From the NCBI GenBank assembly GCA_963277665.1, contig OY728120.1:941023195-941087194 (forward strand): 64,000 nucleotides of DNA, given 5' to 3'. Origin of the DNA: Viscum album (lineage: Eukaryota > Streptophyta > Magnoliopsida > Santalales > Viscaceae). Below are positions 1 to 11,323 of the stretch, piece by piece. The notes under the pieces are model-generated. The model was not told the DNA's origin. It was given only the letters and a program-made list of their open reading frames with translations, and made no database searches. Position numbers and translations under genes: made by a program. How positions within the stretch are numbered: the stretch's first letter is position 1; every line of letters begins with the position of its first letter.

Positions 1-1506
1 CTTTGAGCCGTGACCTTGTTCAACAGGCATGGCGCTGCGGCACCTCACCCCTCCGTCGCGGCCCCGCTTCGGCCATGGTTTCTTATAGGTTCTCAAGCAC
101 GGCGTGATGGCTCCGCGGCTTCATTCGACCTCAACGGCGCAGCGCGGCGATGCCACGCTTCTTCGCGCATTCTTTATTATTTCCGCGAGGTGCCATTGCC
201 CCGCACTGCCTTTGCTCATACCACAATAAGTACAAGCATCAAAGGGGGAGGAGGGTCGATCGTGTCCGTGCAGTCCGACCTCCTCCCATAATTACGATAA
301 CAAGAAGCCCAAACAGAAGTCGAAGAATGGAAAAGAATTAATTCACGGGCAAGAACAATTAACCCCTACCTCGTGATGTGATCCCTCGATGGATCTGTGG
401 AGAGGTAGCGTCGTTCGTTTACGTTGGAAGGTGACGTCGTCGTTTGTGGTTTTCCCATGGCAGTGTCTCCTGCTTTGATGGAGATCCGAGAAGCGTTCTT
501 CATCAAATGTCTTGGAAGGCCCGACGTCGCCAAAGAGTACCCAAAGATGTGACACCTCCCCTCTTACCGCAGCGAAGAAAGAAAGGGGTATGTCGCCGCT
601 CTTTGTGAAGTCATCGTTCTTTGCTATGAAGCGTCGTTCTTCGTTGAGAAGGCGCCGTTCTTCAACAAAGAGGATTTCTCTTCTTCATCATCTTCTCACA
701 AGGACTCTCTCCAAATTCTCCAACACAATGTGTGTCCCAAAAAAAATAACGTCTCACAAATTATTTTATTAAGACATTCAATTTGAAATTCAAAACTCAA
801 ATACTTAATTAATTAATTGAGGAGACTCAATACATTAATTAAGGTGTGTGTTGGCTTAAAATAATTAAGAGGGAGAGAGTGAAGGGGAGAAGTTACACAA
901 ATTAAGAAGAGGTTACCAATTAATTCAAGAGGTGAGTCAGCAAGAATTAATTAAAGAGAGGAGGATGTGAAAAGTCGCATTTTAAACCAAGGGAGTTTAT
1001 GGGGGTTATAAGAAATTCAAGAGGTTATGGTATCGTGTGGGCCCCACCACACTAAACTCTCCCATGGGAGGTTAGGTGGGTGTGGGCCCCACCTCCCACA
1101 TATTTACACATGGGAAGTTGGGTGGTTGTGGACCATATCAACAACTTCCCATGGTATAATTTAACTTCCTTGATTATCAAAAATAAAATTGTACACAATT
1201 TTATTTATTTCTTCCTTAAACCACAAAAATTAACTTCTTCCCCCGAACAAACACACATACGGAAAAAGTCTACTAAAGAAAAAACCGTTGCTGCGAGTTC
1301 ATCGGTGCCCTCAGATTTAAATTCCGAGAACCGGTTCAAAAGATAGAAAAACCTGCTCGTTCGTTCACTGAACGTACCCGAGCTAAACTTCAGAAATTGA
1401 TTCTGAACACACCGGGCCTCGAAATCAGGTGCTGTCAAAAGCTGTAGTATCGTAAAATTCCAAGGAAATTAAGAAAAAAAATAACTTGAAATTTCCAGTT
1501 CTTTAA
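1..1506 (-). mobile_element. Partial long LTR related to element N (inverted, cut by window edge)
   Basis: Read on the minus strand, this stretch follows the first part of element N's LTR at 16308. It has a start resembling the N terminus near 1506, the CTCGGGTACGTTCAGTGAAC block (near 1365-1385), the GAGGGCACCGATGAA block, a hairpin followed by GGTGGGGCCC, and an exon-like GC-richer part ending at a GTAGGGG donor-like site near 370. Sequence divergence from N is large, so this is a related family or a much older copy. About 1.5 kb of an expected LTR of nearly 4 kb is inside the window; no TSD can be tested. Plus- and minus-strand ORFs of 60-93 codons here do not correspond to known retroelement proteins and are treated as shadows. 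Confidence 0.7.
1109..1153. repeat. 12-bp inverted repeat inside the left LTR fragment
   Basis: Arms CATGGGAAGTTG (1109-1120) and CAACTTCCCATG (1142-1153) are perfectly complementary around a 21-nt spacer. The same place in element N's LTR has a different 12-bp hairpin (16724-16751), and both lie next to a GGTGGGGCCC block, so structure at this place is kept while sequence is not. Confidence 0.6.
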
Positions 1507-4040
1507 GAAAAATTGTGAGAAATTGAAGGAGTTCAATGATTTTATGAATTTTCAAATACCAAAATATTTTGAGAATTTTTCTTCAATAGAGTACGTAAAA
1601 GATGAACACCCAATTAAAAATTAATATGAACATGAAGAAAAATTAGATATTGAAATTAATATAGCTATAGAAAATATTCTTTCGCATAATGTTGAATATA
1701 TTGAAATTGAAAATCTTGGAAATTATAGAAAGTTATATAGTAGTAATGTATATATTATCAAGATTTATTCTATAGAAGCATCTTATTTTAATAAAAATAA
1801 TGAAATACTGATATGACATTTGTATTCTACTATTATATACATTTTTGAACAATTTAATTTGTTAAAGATATAATTTATAAATGAAAGGATTATTTTTCTT
1901 TTATGAATATGATGAAATGTATTATGAGAATTATTTATGGGATGCTATTAGATTTATAGAGCAGAAAATAAAATTGTAAAATTGGGTATCAAACTAAAAT
2001 TATTTCAAATTTTCAAAAACATTATAAAATCATGTTGAATAGAATGCTCCTACCATTCCTCATAGCCTTCTATAAATTGATGAAGCATTAACCTTAGATC
2101 TTAAGCGGCTCCTAGAACACATGAAATTTTAATTTCCACCTGAAAATTTAACACTAACTATGAAAATTTATGTTGAAATGAAATATAATCAAGATCAAAA
2201 TTATTAGGTGTCCAAAAAAATTTAAAAACTATGATAGAATGATCCATTTATGATATCAAAGGGATTCTCCATTGATTTTACAAGCACAATATGCCTATGG
2301 AACTAGACCCCAAACTAGGAGTAGAGATTCAAAGGAGAATGATCCCAAATATGAAAGACTTACTAAGAGAATATGTAATCAAGCTGGTGGACACTAGTAT
2401 TATATATCTCATCAATGAATGTTCTTTTGTTATACTGGTCTAATTAGTCAGAAAAGGGTAGGTTTCACTGTAGTGACTAGTTAAAAAATTGATCAAATTT
2501 TTGTGATAAATGAATCCATATGGATATTATGTATAGATTATAGAATGATCAATTAACCCCATATGTAATATTATTTTCTAATGTATTTATTAGATGAAAA
2601 TAATGAGAGGAATGAAAATAATGATTTATTTTGTTTTTTGGATGACCATTAAGGAAACAACTAGATCCCTGTAGTTTGATTAGATCATGTAAAAAAACAT
2701 TCACATGATAAATTTTGACATTTCCTACCGGAGAATACCTTTTTGATTCTGTGGTGGTTCATTAACGATTCAGATATATTTTATGGCTATATTTCAATTC
2801 ATGATGGAGATGATTTTTGTAGTAGTCTTGTATTCCATATCTATCACTATTATCATTTTTTTAGCTATATAAACAAATTTACATTGGTTTCATAAAGATT
2901 TATAAAAACCAATTTAGTCTAAATAGGGATAAAATCCATTTTATGGTCACTTGAGGTATTTTTATGAGACTTATGATTTATATTAAGGTTATATATGTTG
3001 ATACTATAACTATTAACGTCATTCATAAATTTCAAAATCTTAAAATTTTTAATTGTGTTACAAGCATCATAGTCCATGCTAGTTTTAATTGGTGGTTTAA
3101 AAAATATTTTTCTATGAAAACAATGTCTTTTAGGTAATTATTGATCAGGAGTTTACCCTTTATTTTTGATAAAAATAACTAGGATTAATTTTGTTTATAT
3201 AAATAAATACTCACTTCATCACCAACCATAACAGCACTGGAGTGTAAATTACCCTTTTAAATAATATGTGATGCAGGTGAAATAGTTATTGATGTTTTCT
3301 TGATAAATTTGATATAAAATAGGTTACATGTCATTTATTTTTCTTTAAAAATGATAGATAAATATAAAACAAACCACACTACATCGTATAAGGTGTTATT
3401 AGTTATTTATTTTTTTCTAGAAATATTTAGTAAGCACCTTATAGGATCAAAAGTCATTTGTTTGAAAGACTATTCTTATATTAATTATATATGCATAAGA
3501 AGGATTCAAACCATGGGCTCATTATATAGATTATATTTTTTCAATAGTTTGATATTGATATTTGTTTGCAACATGTTATTGAGAATATATTTGATGATCA
3601 TCATTCTAGTTTTTCCAAAACAAGTGTAATGATATAATAAATATTAATTTATTCTTTACAGATGATAATTTACACATTGTCTTAGTCAATAAGTCTACTT
3701 GTATTTCATATTTTTCTAGTTTAATTGTGGAATTATTGGATCCTATGTATTTATCAAACATTCAAAGGAAGAAGTTAATTTATACTACCATGTACTATCT
3801 TTTAGATGGACCATTTCAATTTATTATATATTGTATTGGGATTCTATAAAGGTGTGTTGAATAGGATGAAATACTGAAAATTATTCAATGTTATCTCACA
3901 TCACATAGGGGTGTCCCTCGTGGAGGGAATAATAAATAACAAAAAGTAAATCATGATTGATTTTAATTTCCTACATTATTCAAGGATTTTCATGAATGTG
4001 TCAGAATACACCGGTACCTAAATAACCTAGATAAAACTAA
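1507..4040 (+). pseudogene. Decayed Athila/Tat-like Ty3/gypsy pol relict
   Basis: Frame-hopping plus-strand translation gives a collinear series of weak Athila/Tat pol matches. Around 2085-2170 is a block like the pre-RT region (LKRLLEHMKF, then PPENLTL). At 2290-2420 there is RT N-terminal similarity (DTSIIYLINECS, compare DAGIIYPISDS). At about 2715-2750 YRRIPF matches the YRRMPFG motif. At 2990-3240 the post-RT segment includes LPFIFD. At 3351-3629 an open stretch of 92 codons matches RNase H (LIGSKVICLKDYSYI, compare LIGSKVIVFTDHSA). At 3655-4020 an integrase N-terminal-like block includes FPTLFKDFHECVR. Stops and frameshifts are frequent, so it is non-functional. Family assignment rests on remembered motif patterns; a profile search would settle it. 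Confidence 0.65.
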
Positions 4041-5289
4041 AATAACCAAATAGAATTTTTGATTACCACAGGTTGTCGAGTAACACATATAATCAAACGA
4101 CATGGATATGAGAATGAATTTTCCTAAAAAATAATTGAATAAAGAGTTATAATTATGAATTAACAATGGAAAACTATTAAAGGTGAACTTTACCAGATGT
4201 CAGAAAAGAAAATAACCCCAATGTATAGAAAATTTGACGGTTATTAACCCATTTCCTATCATGCACAAATATCTCAGACCAAATATCAACTATAACTACA
4301 ACATCCAAGTGATGAATTCCCCTTGATTGAACCTAATAAGAGTAAATATTCACATGCTCAATGAAACATGTAGTGTGTGAGTTTAATTCCTATTAGTGTC
4401 ACACTATTAATTCTATAAGAATATTCGAAAATAAATAAATATATGATGTTTTCAATTTTAATTCAATAAGCATTAAATTTATGAACAATATTTAAAATTA
4501 ATAATTCTTTGGATTTCTAGTGATGAAAATATTTATAAAAAACTTATAAAACAATAATAATAAAATATTTTGTAAAATTTCATGATGAATTTTCAGAACA
4601 ATGTACAAGAAATGTTACATGTATCAAATTATTATCCAATAGAAACAATTTAATCTACAAAGAAGTATCATAGTTCAAGGTTTTTGGATATCCAAACAAT
4701 TATATAATGAAAAATGAGATATGCACATACATCTATCTATCACTGTCTGAATAAGACAAACCAACATTCCATTTGGGAAAATATCTACCAATTTGTTTAT
4801 GATAGAGTTGTAACACATCAATACATTTCATGGTAATTTCCATCCAATCACATTTCTCCCAAATAAGTAAGTACTTATGTTTTTAGGTGCTCAACCTACA
4901 AACACTAACGGTAGATTAATTTCAAAACTATTCAACATATAATTTTACCAATTTCTCTATTTCTATATGGAATTTACCATTTAAAAATAGAATATATTTA
5001 TAATAATATTTTAACTTTCTCTATGAGAAAATATATATTTTTATATCAAAATGATTTAGTACATTTTACTCAAATAAAACATTGATATAAATTTCAAAAA
5101 TCTATTTCAAAATTTTACTTCACAATTAAAATTCAATAATTTATTTCCAACTTTTGAATACAATTTCAAAAAACCATGTCTTATATTATAGTTGAAATTG
5201 AAATCTAGTTGTGAATAACCTTATCATTTATATATTATAATTCTAGTATCATCTAATGTTATCAATTGAAATGTAATGTGTTCTTATGA
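4041..5289. other. AT-rich stretch, no gene recognised
   Basis: No ORF of note and no clear retroelement motif on either strand. By position it could hold the remainder of the Athila-like element or the gag/protease part of the chromovirus relict that resumes near 5290, but I could not align either. Confidence 0.4.
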
Positions 5290-5340
5290 TTATAATCATA
5301 TGGTAGTTTTGTGCATCCCTAAGGATTACCAGATGAGTTA
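5290..5340 (+). pseudogene. Left piece of a decayed chromovirus pol, interrupted by element B
   Basis: The last codons before B read GLPDEL. After B, at 38208, the reading resumes with Ser-Asn and then similarity to the start of chromovirus RT. Together they resemble the PDELPGLPP segment that precedes RT in Ty3/gypsy chromoviruses. The TSD AGTTA (5336-5340 and 38203-38207) marks the insertion inside this motif. Only this short piece is recognisable on the left side. Confidence 0.5.
5336..5340. repeat. Target-site duplication of element B, left copy (AGTTA)
   Basis: AGTTA directly precedes the left LTR start at 5341 and recurs at 38203-38207 directly after the right LTR. The five-base length fits Ty3/gypsy integration. 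Confidence 0.85.
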
Positions 5341-5563
5341 TATAGAGACCCGATACTTTTACATATAACATTTCATTATTTCAAGAATAATTAATCATTA
5401 GAGTATAAGCCAAGGATCGTTACGTCTAGTGTCTTGGAAGACTAGGTACATATAACATAAAACATGGGGATAAAAAAATTCTTTATTTAATATCCATAAA
5501 GTGCTTCTAACTTCCTTTGAGCTCTTACATATGCATAGGGTACCCTGGGGGACACATGAACAA

Positions 5564-5592
5564 AGGGATGAGCTAAAAATGCCCAATAAGGG
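5564..5592 (-). promoter_or_regulatory. Conserved LTR hairpin block, element B left LTR
   Basis: In the sense direction the block reads TTGGGC, a loop, then AGCTCATCCCTTT. TGGGC pairs with GCTCA with one G-U pair. The same block occurs in the right LTR (35338-35369), in C (43872-43898, 48948-48974), in A (5914-5942) and in N (19501-19528). Function unknown. Confidence 0.55.
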
Positions 5593-5678
5593 AATGAATA
5601 TAAATATACATTGCAAGCACATGAGTTAGGAGGCATGACATAATGTTATCCAAAAAATGAAACTTATAAAATCATTTA

Positions 5679-5683
5679 ATATA
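5679..5683. repeat. Target-site duplication of element A, left copy (ATATA)
   Basis: ATATA precedes the left LTR of element A at 5684 and recurs at 27281-27285 after its right LTR. Element B's LTR continues collinearly from 5683 to 27286 when A and one TSD copy are removed. Confidence 0.82.
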
Positions 5684-5913
5684 TGTAGATACCAAAAGCA
5701 TGACGTACATGGACATTACATTACTTTTGTGGAATACTTAATACATAATAAAAACAGAGACAGAAGGACCGTAATAGTTTAGTGTCTTTGAAAACTCGGA
5801 ACGTAATCTTCTAATCGTGGTGAAAGATCTTCAACAACTCCCATAAAGATCGTCCCATTTTGGTTTTCTTACCTAAAACCTTTCTTTAAATCCTAGATAA
5901 AATTAAAAATATA

Positions 5914-5942
5914 AAGGGTGAGCTCAAATGCTCAGTAAGGGT
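5914..5942 (-). promoter_or_regulatory. Conserved LTR hairpin block, element A left LTR
   Basis: Sense reading is CCCTTACTGAGC, ATTTGA, GCTCACCCTTT. TGAGC pairs perfectly with GCTCA. The copy in the right LTR (about 12927-12953) has lost the left arm. Confidence 0.55.
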
Positions 5943-6975
5943 AGGCATGGATAAAATAAAACAATTCATATACATTTGAACTTAAAAACATGAACATAAT
6001 GTTTAAACTTAAAAATCTTGGTCAATGACATAAAACAAGGCAGTACATAAGGCATAGATCATAAAGAAACATTAATCATGATAAAATAGCTTGGTAATGA
6101 AACATGTGATTGTGGAAACCATTAATCCCATGATATGATTTCAATAGTACCCAAGGCATAGCTGTCAAGACCATCTTAGTGGAAAAAGTCGCTTTCTGAA
6201 TCGAGTTCACTTCTCATTCTAGTCCTATATTACTGAACATGATTAAATTACCATTCCATCCATGTCTATCTCATGAGATATTAATCTTTACCCAATTAAT
6301 TTGAGTGAGATATTGGTCCCACCCATCTCATAATGAAATCATTCTTTCGTGTGCCACAAAATCATAAATCATACATCATATCATAACCCATGTAATAGAA
6401 TGGGATTCTTAAACATCATGCCATCATAACATAATCCATATATAAAATAAATGGATATCATTTCATCATAAGAAGAATCAAACCTTTTAAATAATGGAGA
6501 CATTATACTTGGAACATAAACATATTAAATAATCTCATTTTAGATGGGAAATATTTTTGATAAAACACTTGAAATTAAATCTTGGGGAAAATATCCTTTC
6601 TTCTTCAAAATAATTTTATTTTCACAAAATGAGATGAAATTTGAAAAGAAAAGGGGTTTTTTGAAAATAATAATGCAATATTGTATAGGAAGTTTCATGA
6701 AAATGAGGCCTTATGAAACCATAAAAACCCCTTCACGCCGTATAAGTTAAAAATAACATTATCCTCGTACTTTTGTCGGAAAAGTCAAAAAGTACCTCGC
6801 GTGGTAAAAAAAGAAAGATTCCTTATATACCATGTAGTAGAAGTAAGAAAAGGGTAAAAAGGACTTTAAACATACACGAAACCATTTTTAGGAAACATGG
6901 ATATGGATGATAACAATAACCCCAGTAAATACTTACGAATAAACAATCTCGGATAAGAACGAGATTGGAATAGTT

Positions 6976-6988
6976 ATCCCTTACCTTA
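6976..6988 (-). promoter_or_regulatory. Splice-donor-like 13-mer, element A left LTR
   Basis: The plus strand reads ATCCCTTACCTTA; the sense strand is TAAGGTAAGGGAT, matching a strong plant 5' splice site (AAG then GTAAGG). The identical 13-mer occurs twice in B (28361, 36536) and twice in C (45479, 50555). In A's right LTR the site is degraded (about 13999). Confidence 0.45.
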
Positions 6989-7299
6989 TGTCCGATATTC
7001 TTCATATGTATCTGAACCTCCAGTATAATGATTTAAATAATTTCATTGACTTATTACAAAGTCATATTAATTATTATGATATCATATATGTTACACTTAT
7101 GACTTTATATTACCCGTTCTTTTTCAAATTCCATGTTAAAGCAGCATTTTGGGTAAAATCGTTTCATTTATCATACGTGTTTCGACTTGTTGTTCTTGAT
7201 ATTATTACTTATATACTGATTTACATAATTATAGAATGTAAAACATGATTTATATATAATATATATTCATCATATACATATATATATGATAGATCGATA

Positions 7300-7770
7300 G
7301 ATGGAATGAAATACACCGATCATGGAGATGGTAGGTCGTACGTACGCATGAACGTTGTTTTCGTTTCCTTATTGAATTGAATGGAATTAAGTAGATGGAA
7401 TACATATATATATATATATATATTTAAATCCAGTATCATTATTATTTCATATATTTCATTGTTATTCATTATATATACTTTATAATCATTCATGAACGGT
7501 TAACATGGGGAATGAATCTCATCGTGTCGTGGAGACGGTAGTCCAAACGTACGCACGAGTGAAGATATCATTCCCCTGATTGTGGAATTGTATTGAAGTG
7601 TATGTATAATATTTCAGAATCAATATCACTTTAAAACAATCATATATATTTATTTATTTACACCATCATACCCATCCATTTAAGGTGGTGTTCGAAAACA
7701 GATTACACCACGGCGTGGAGATGGTATTTCGTATGTATGCACGCGCGGTGATTTCGTTTTCCGTAGGATG
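7300..7770. repeat. Three degenerate direct repeats in element A LTR (about 190-205-bp spacing)
   Basis: Units near 7312, 7518 and 7705 share a GTGGAGAYGGTA block, then CGTACGTACGCAYG-like sequence, then TTCGTTTCC or ATCATTCC. The same three units lie near 14330, 14530 and 14715 in the other LTR, so the array predates insertion. Confidence 0.6.
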
Positions 7771-8086
7771 GATAGAAAGTGAAATAAGGTTGTTTAATAT
7801 TTATAATAACATATCAGTTTATAATTAATACTTAAAGTATTACTTTATAATGAGAAAACTAAAGAAGAATAAGTAGAAGAAGAAAGAAACATGAGAGAAT
7901 CGGAAGAAGAGATTGCCTTTTCTTCGACGCACCTCCTTTAAGCTTCCTCTTAAGGAAGTAGAGTTGGTATCTTAAGAAGAACAGAACCTCCAGAATGCTT
8001 CTAGGGAAGTGGAGAAGAAAAATGGGTAGGGGTTGGCAATGATTCAAGGCTCAAAAGGGTATTAATAGAAGAGGGAAGGGGTTCCC

Positions 8087-8094
8087 TTTTTATA
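8087..8094 (-). promoter_or_regulatory. TATA box, element A left LTR
   Basis: Sense strand TATAAAAA within ATTATAAAAAGGGAAC, preceded by a C/T-rich tract. The equivalent in the right LTR is 15107-15114. It is the best candidate for the retrotransposon promoter, with transcription running leftwards. Confidence 0.5.
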
Positions 8095-9924
8095 ATGGAG
8101 GAGAGGGGCACCTTTGGGAAAACATAAAATATTATTATATAATAAAGTCATATTCGGTTTTTAGTATCTCCAAGTTGATTTATTTCGAATCTAAGGTGGG
8201 TATGGGTATAAATACTCTAAAAAAATAGATTTTAGACAGGTTTGGGACAATATATGAACCTTATCATTTAGTTTTTACTGTTAGTTAATTAGATTGACAT
8301 TTACCATGTGACTTTGTATTTTCATATTATATAGTTATTAAACATTCCATATACATCCATGCGACCCTAAAGTGGTCAAATAATGATACACCTATCATGA
8401 TATAAGTATCTTTACTGATCCATGGATTTATAGGAATATAATAACAATTAATAATTTAATATTTTTTTAAAAACTATTTTATGTCAATTTTGACGCTATT
8501 TGGTAATGGATATTTATGAAAATCATAACAGCATGATTAGTTCAAAAAAAGTTAGTTAATTCAATATTAACATGTCATATTAACCTATAAAATTAGTGTA
8601 ATTCATAAAAAGTATCAAATTACATTTATTTTGGTATTTATAACATCAATTATTTTAATATTTCATTATTTAGGTAATTACTGCAACACCATTGTGTCTT
8701 AAATAACATAAATTATTTAATTTCTAAAAAATAATAAATAAAATACCATTAGGTAGGAAATATTTTTAGCTTTCTAATAAAAATTTATCGTCGAATTTAT
8801 CTTATGTATAACCCTATATTAAAAATGATTTATTTTTTAAACATTGATTTTAACTATTTTAACCCTTCTTTAAATAAATTAATAATAAATTTCCTAATCA
8901 AGTCCAAGTGGACCAAAATGATAATGTTTTATTCCTAATGTTGTATTTGGTCTAACTATACTTATCCAATAGAATTATTACATGTGTTAGGGTAATAATA
9001 ATATCATTTTTACCCATAATTACCCTATTTATTTTTAACCGTGGTAAATAAAAGAAAAAAGTTACTATTTGCCAAAAATTATTTTCATCTCATTGAACCA
9101 CATTTTTTTCATTGATATTAATCTAGTCTCTCGGATTTTCAAAATTCCACTCACAGAAGCGGTAATATTATGTTTTATGAGAATTTCAAAATTCTTCTAG
9201 GAGGTGGGTAAAAGACGGGGAAAAGTTCAATAAAATTTTTATATGTCTAAACTTATTATAAAATGACTCCAATTAATTACTTTAAACTTATATATGTATT
9301 ATGTATCAATTTTTTCGTAAAATAAATTTAAATAAAATAAATAATTATTTAAATAAAAATTCGGTTTTTAAATAGTAACCCATTGTTTTCACAATTCATC
9401 AAAAATTGAATGTTTTTTGAAAAATACCAAAAATCCACCCTAGGCTAATTTTGATATTCTAAATCCAAAAATGAAGTCCATTTTGAATGATAAAATTTAT
9501 AAAATTTCAAAAAGAGGGTATTACTATTCATTACGGCTGGTTCATAGTAATATTATAATAATATATCGTTTAGTGAAACATGGTATTGCGTACTACACAT
9601 GCTATCGAAGAAGGTATTGATTGCGTGTAATCCAAGCCAAGTCAGGGCTATGTGTAGTTCAAGACTCCTTTGTTTTTTCATATAATAGAATCCAACAATA
9701 TTTAATTAATTCCATGAATATATATATATACACTCAATGTTGCATAGAATAACTACTATCAAACGAACTTGAAATTGTGTGTAACACGGTCCAAGAATAG
9801 TGTTTCATATACTACAAGCTAATACAGTGTTGCATATAGCGAAAGATAATCTTGGTGTAGCGTACAACAAAAGACAACAAAGAAATTAAAAAGACTAATT
9901 CTCAAAAAATCTCAGGTTGTTACA

Positions 9925-9936
9925 TTCTACCCCCTA
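9925..9936 (-). other. Polypurine tract of element A
   Basis: The plus-strand sequence next to the LTR end is TTCTACCCCCTA, so the sense strand is TAGGGGGTAGAA directly upstream of the 3' LTR start TGTAACAACC. Used for plus-strand priming. Confidence 0.7.
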
Positions 9937-11323
9937 AAAATGAATTTCACCCTCGAAATTTGTCGGGGTTATAGATGGTTTTCTACTTGAAAGTTTCTAT
10001 AATTGAAACCCACATCGTAAAAAGGAATACTAAAACATACTTTTAAAAATGAATGTTAGAAACAAAACCGATACCCAAAGTAACTCATCACTTGTCTTCC
10101 CACATATGAGATCATATGTGAAAATATGGATATGGAAGAGAAATATAACCGTCATGTTCTGATGGAGAGTGGTAGAGAATAGGGCTATGAAAAATCAAAT
10201 AGTCACAAAGCCATAAAATTTTTATGATCTAAGGTTCCATATGAATCATCGGATATAAGGGCACTAGGACAAAATCTATGGTTTTCATGCTCATTTCCCT
10301 AAATTTGAAGAAATTTGAATTAGACAAAATACTTTATTGATTTTGGTACAATCTCACTGTTGGTCATTCCTTTGAAAATTTACACTTCATATCTTAAGGA
10401 AATAAAGTTGAATTTTTCATTCATAAAGTTTTATTAGATCATGTAATAGAATGATTGGTCATTCCATCTGTCTCAAAAAAAGGTTATCAAAAGTTATCAA
10501 ATATACATAAGTCCATCTATTGTGCGATTAATTGTATATGATTCCAAAAATGAACTTATACTTTATCTATCATACCTCTTAATAAAATAAAAATAGTTTC
10601 TACTAACCAGGGACTTCCTGTAGGCCATTGGTATGGAATAAAGGCTAGTCTCACTTCAGTTGTGGGTTCGATTCCCCCAGCCTTGTCTGACGCGACGGGT
10701 TGTCGCCCGTTCTGCATGTTGTCCCTTTTCTTAAGCTACACTATTATAACATTCCATCAATAATATTGAAAAAATTAATAGACTTAAATAATACTAACTT
10801 ATGTCCAACATAATTCATTCCAATATTTAGGTTTATCTAAAATACATCTGTCCAAGCTCATTGTATAAAGAAAAAAATTACTAGAAATGTCATCGGCCCA
10901 GCATCTGAATACCATCATTTATCCCCCATATATCATACGATATATCTATTTCGTCAAATTACAAACATGTGAATACCTTAATAATTTATTCTATTGAAAA
11001 ATGAATACCCATTGAACCTTAGTGAAAACATGAATGCTGTTAAAAGTTAACGCTTTCCATATACCAAAATTCCAAAATATTCTATATACTCAAACCATGA
11101 TATAACTCTGTCCTTATATCAGTCATGAGCTCATTTCATTTTTTCATTATCCCTTCATTATGCGAATATCATCTTATTTCCAAAAATACTTCTATCACTT
11201 TTCATGGATACCAGTACCATATAATTATTGAAAACCAATACATAGATATTCCAAAATTCCACAATGCCATAAATGAGATTCCATGATACAATTTTGAAAT
11301 CCCATTACATAAACACGTAATCA
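9937..11323. other. Element A interior without pol
   Basis: Non-coding interior between gag and the PPT. An upstream part (about 9990-10230) resembles element C's interior next to its PPT, including CCCACATCG and the CATATGGATATGGAAGAG-like stretch, so A and C share a 3' untranslated region. The remainder is AT-rich with no protein similarity I can see, apart from the tRNA-like insert at 10610-10730. Confidence 0.55.
10610..10730 (+). repeat. tRNA-like (SINE-type) fragment with box A and box B
   Basis: TAGGCCATTGG (10621-10631) resembles a pol III box A and GGTTCGATTCC (10665-10675) is an exact box B, about 34 nt apart as in tRNA-derived SINEs. GC content is well above the AT-rich surroundings. 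A short hairpin CGGG/CCCG follows at about 10696-10709. It does not fold into a complete tRNA, so a tRNA-derived SINE fragment or captured tRNA piece is the likely explanation. No poly(A) tail or target duplication was identified. Confidence 0.5.

Larger units (their letters stand above)
5341..5683 (-). repeat. Element B 3' LTR, first part (sense end)
   Basis: Aligns with the beginning of the right LTR at 35117, including the GTGTCTTGGAAGACTAGGT block, the GGGTACCCTGGGG block and the hairpin block near 5564-5592. It stops at 5683 where element A was inserted and resumes at 27286. Confidence 0.88.
5684..9924 (-). repeat. Element A 3' LTR (left, uninterrupted)
   Basis: Aligns along its whole length with 12696-16307 plus 26661-27280. 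Contains, in sense order: a GCGTA-rich U3 start (about 9580-9890), a TATA box (8087-8094), three degenerate CGTACGTACG repeat units (about 7310-7770), the ATCCCTTACCTTA block (6976-6988), the TCTCATGAGA palindrome (about 6270) with a decayed CCAATTAATTTG partner, the hairpin block (5914-5942) and the CAAAGACACTAAAC block (about 5780). Small ORFs here are not supported as genes. Confidence 0.88.

Noticed and set aside
3351..3629. Host membrane protein suggested by a hydrophobic 92-codon ORF
   Set aside because: The sequence lines up with Athila-type RNase H between RT and integrase remnants, so the hydrophobicity comes from AT-rich decay.
7402..7424. TA microsatellites (also 14417-14432 and 27060-27086) as special signals
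   Set aside because: Ordinary dinucleotide repeats in AT-rich LTRs, of differing length in each copy.
10610..10730. Functional tRNA gene
   Set aside because: Box A and B are present, but no full cloverleaf, acceptor stem or clear anticodon arm could be drawn. Kept only as a SINE-like fragment.
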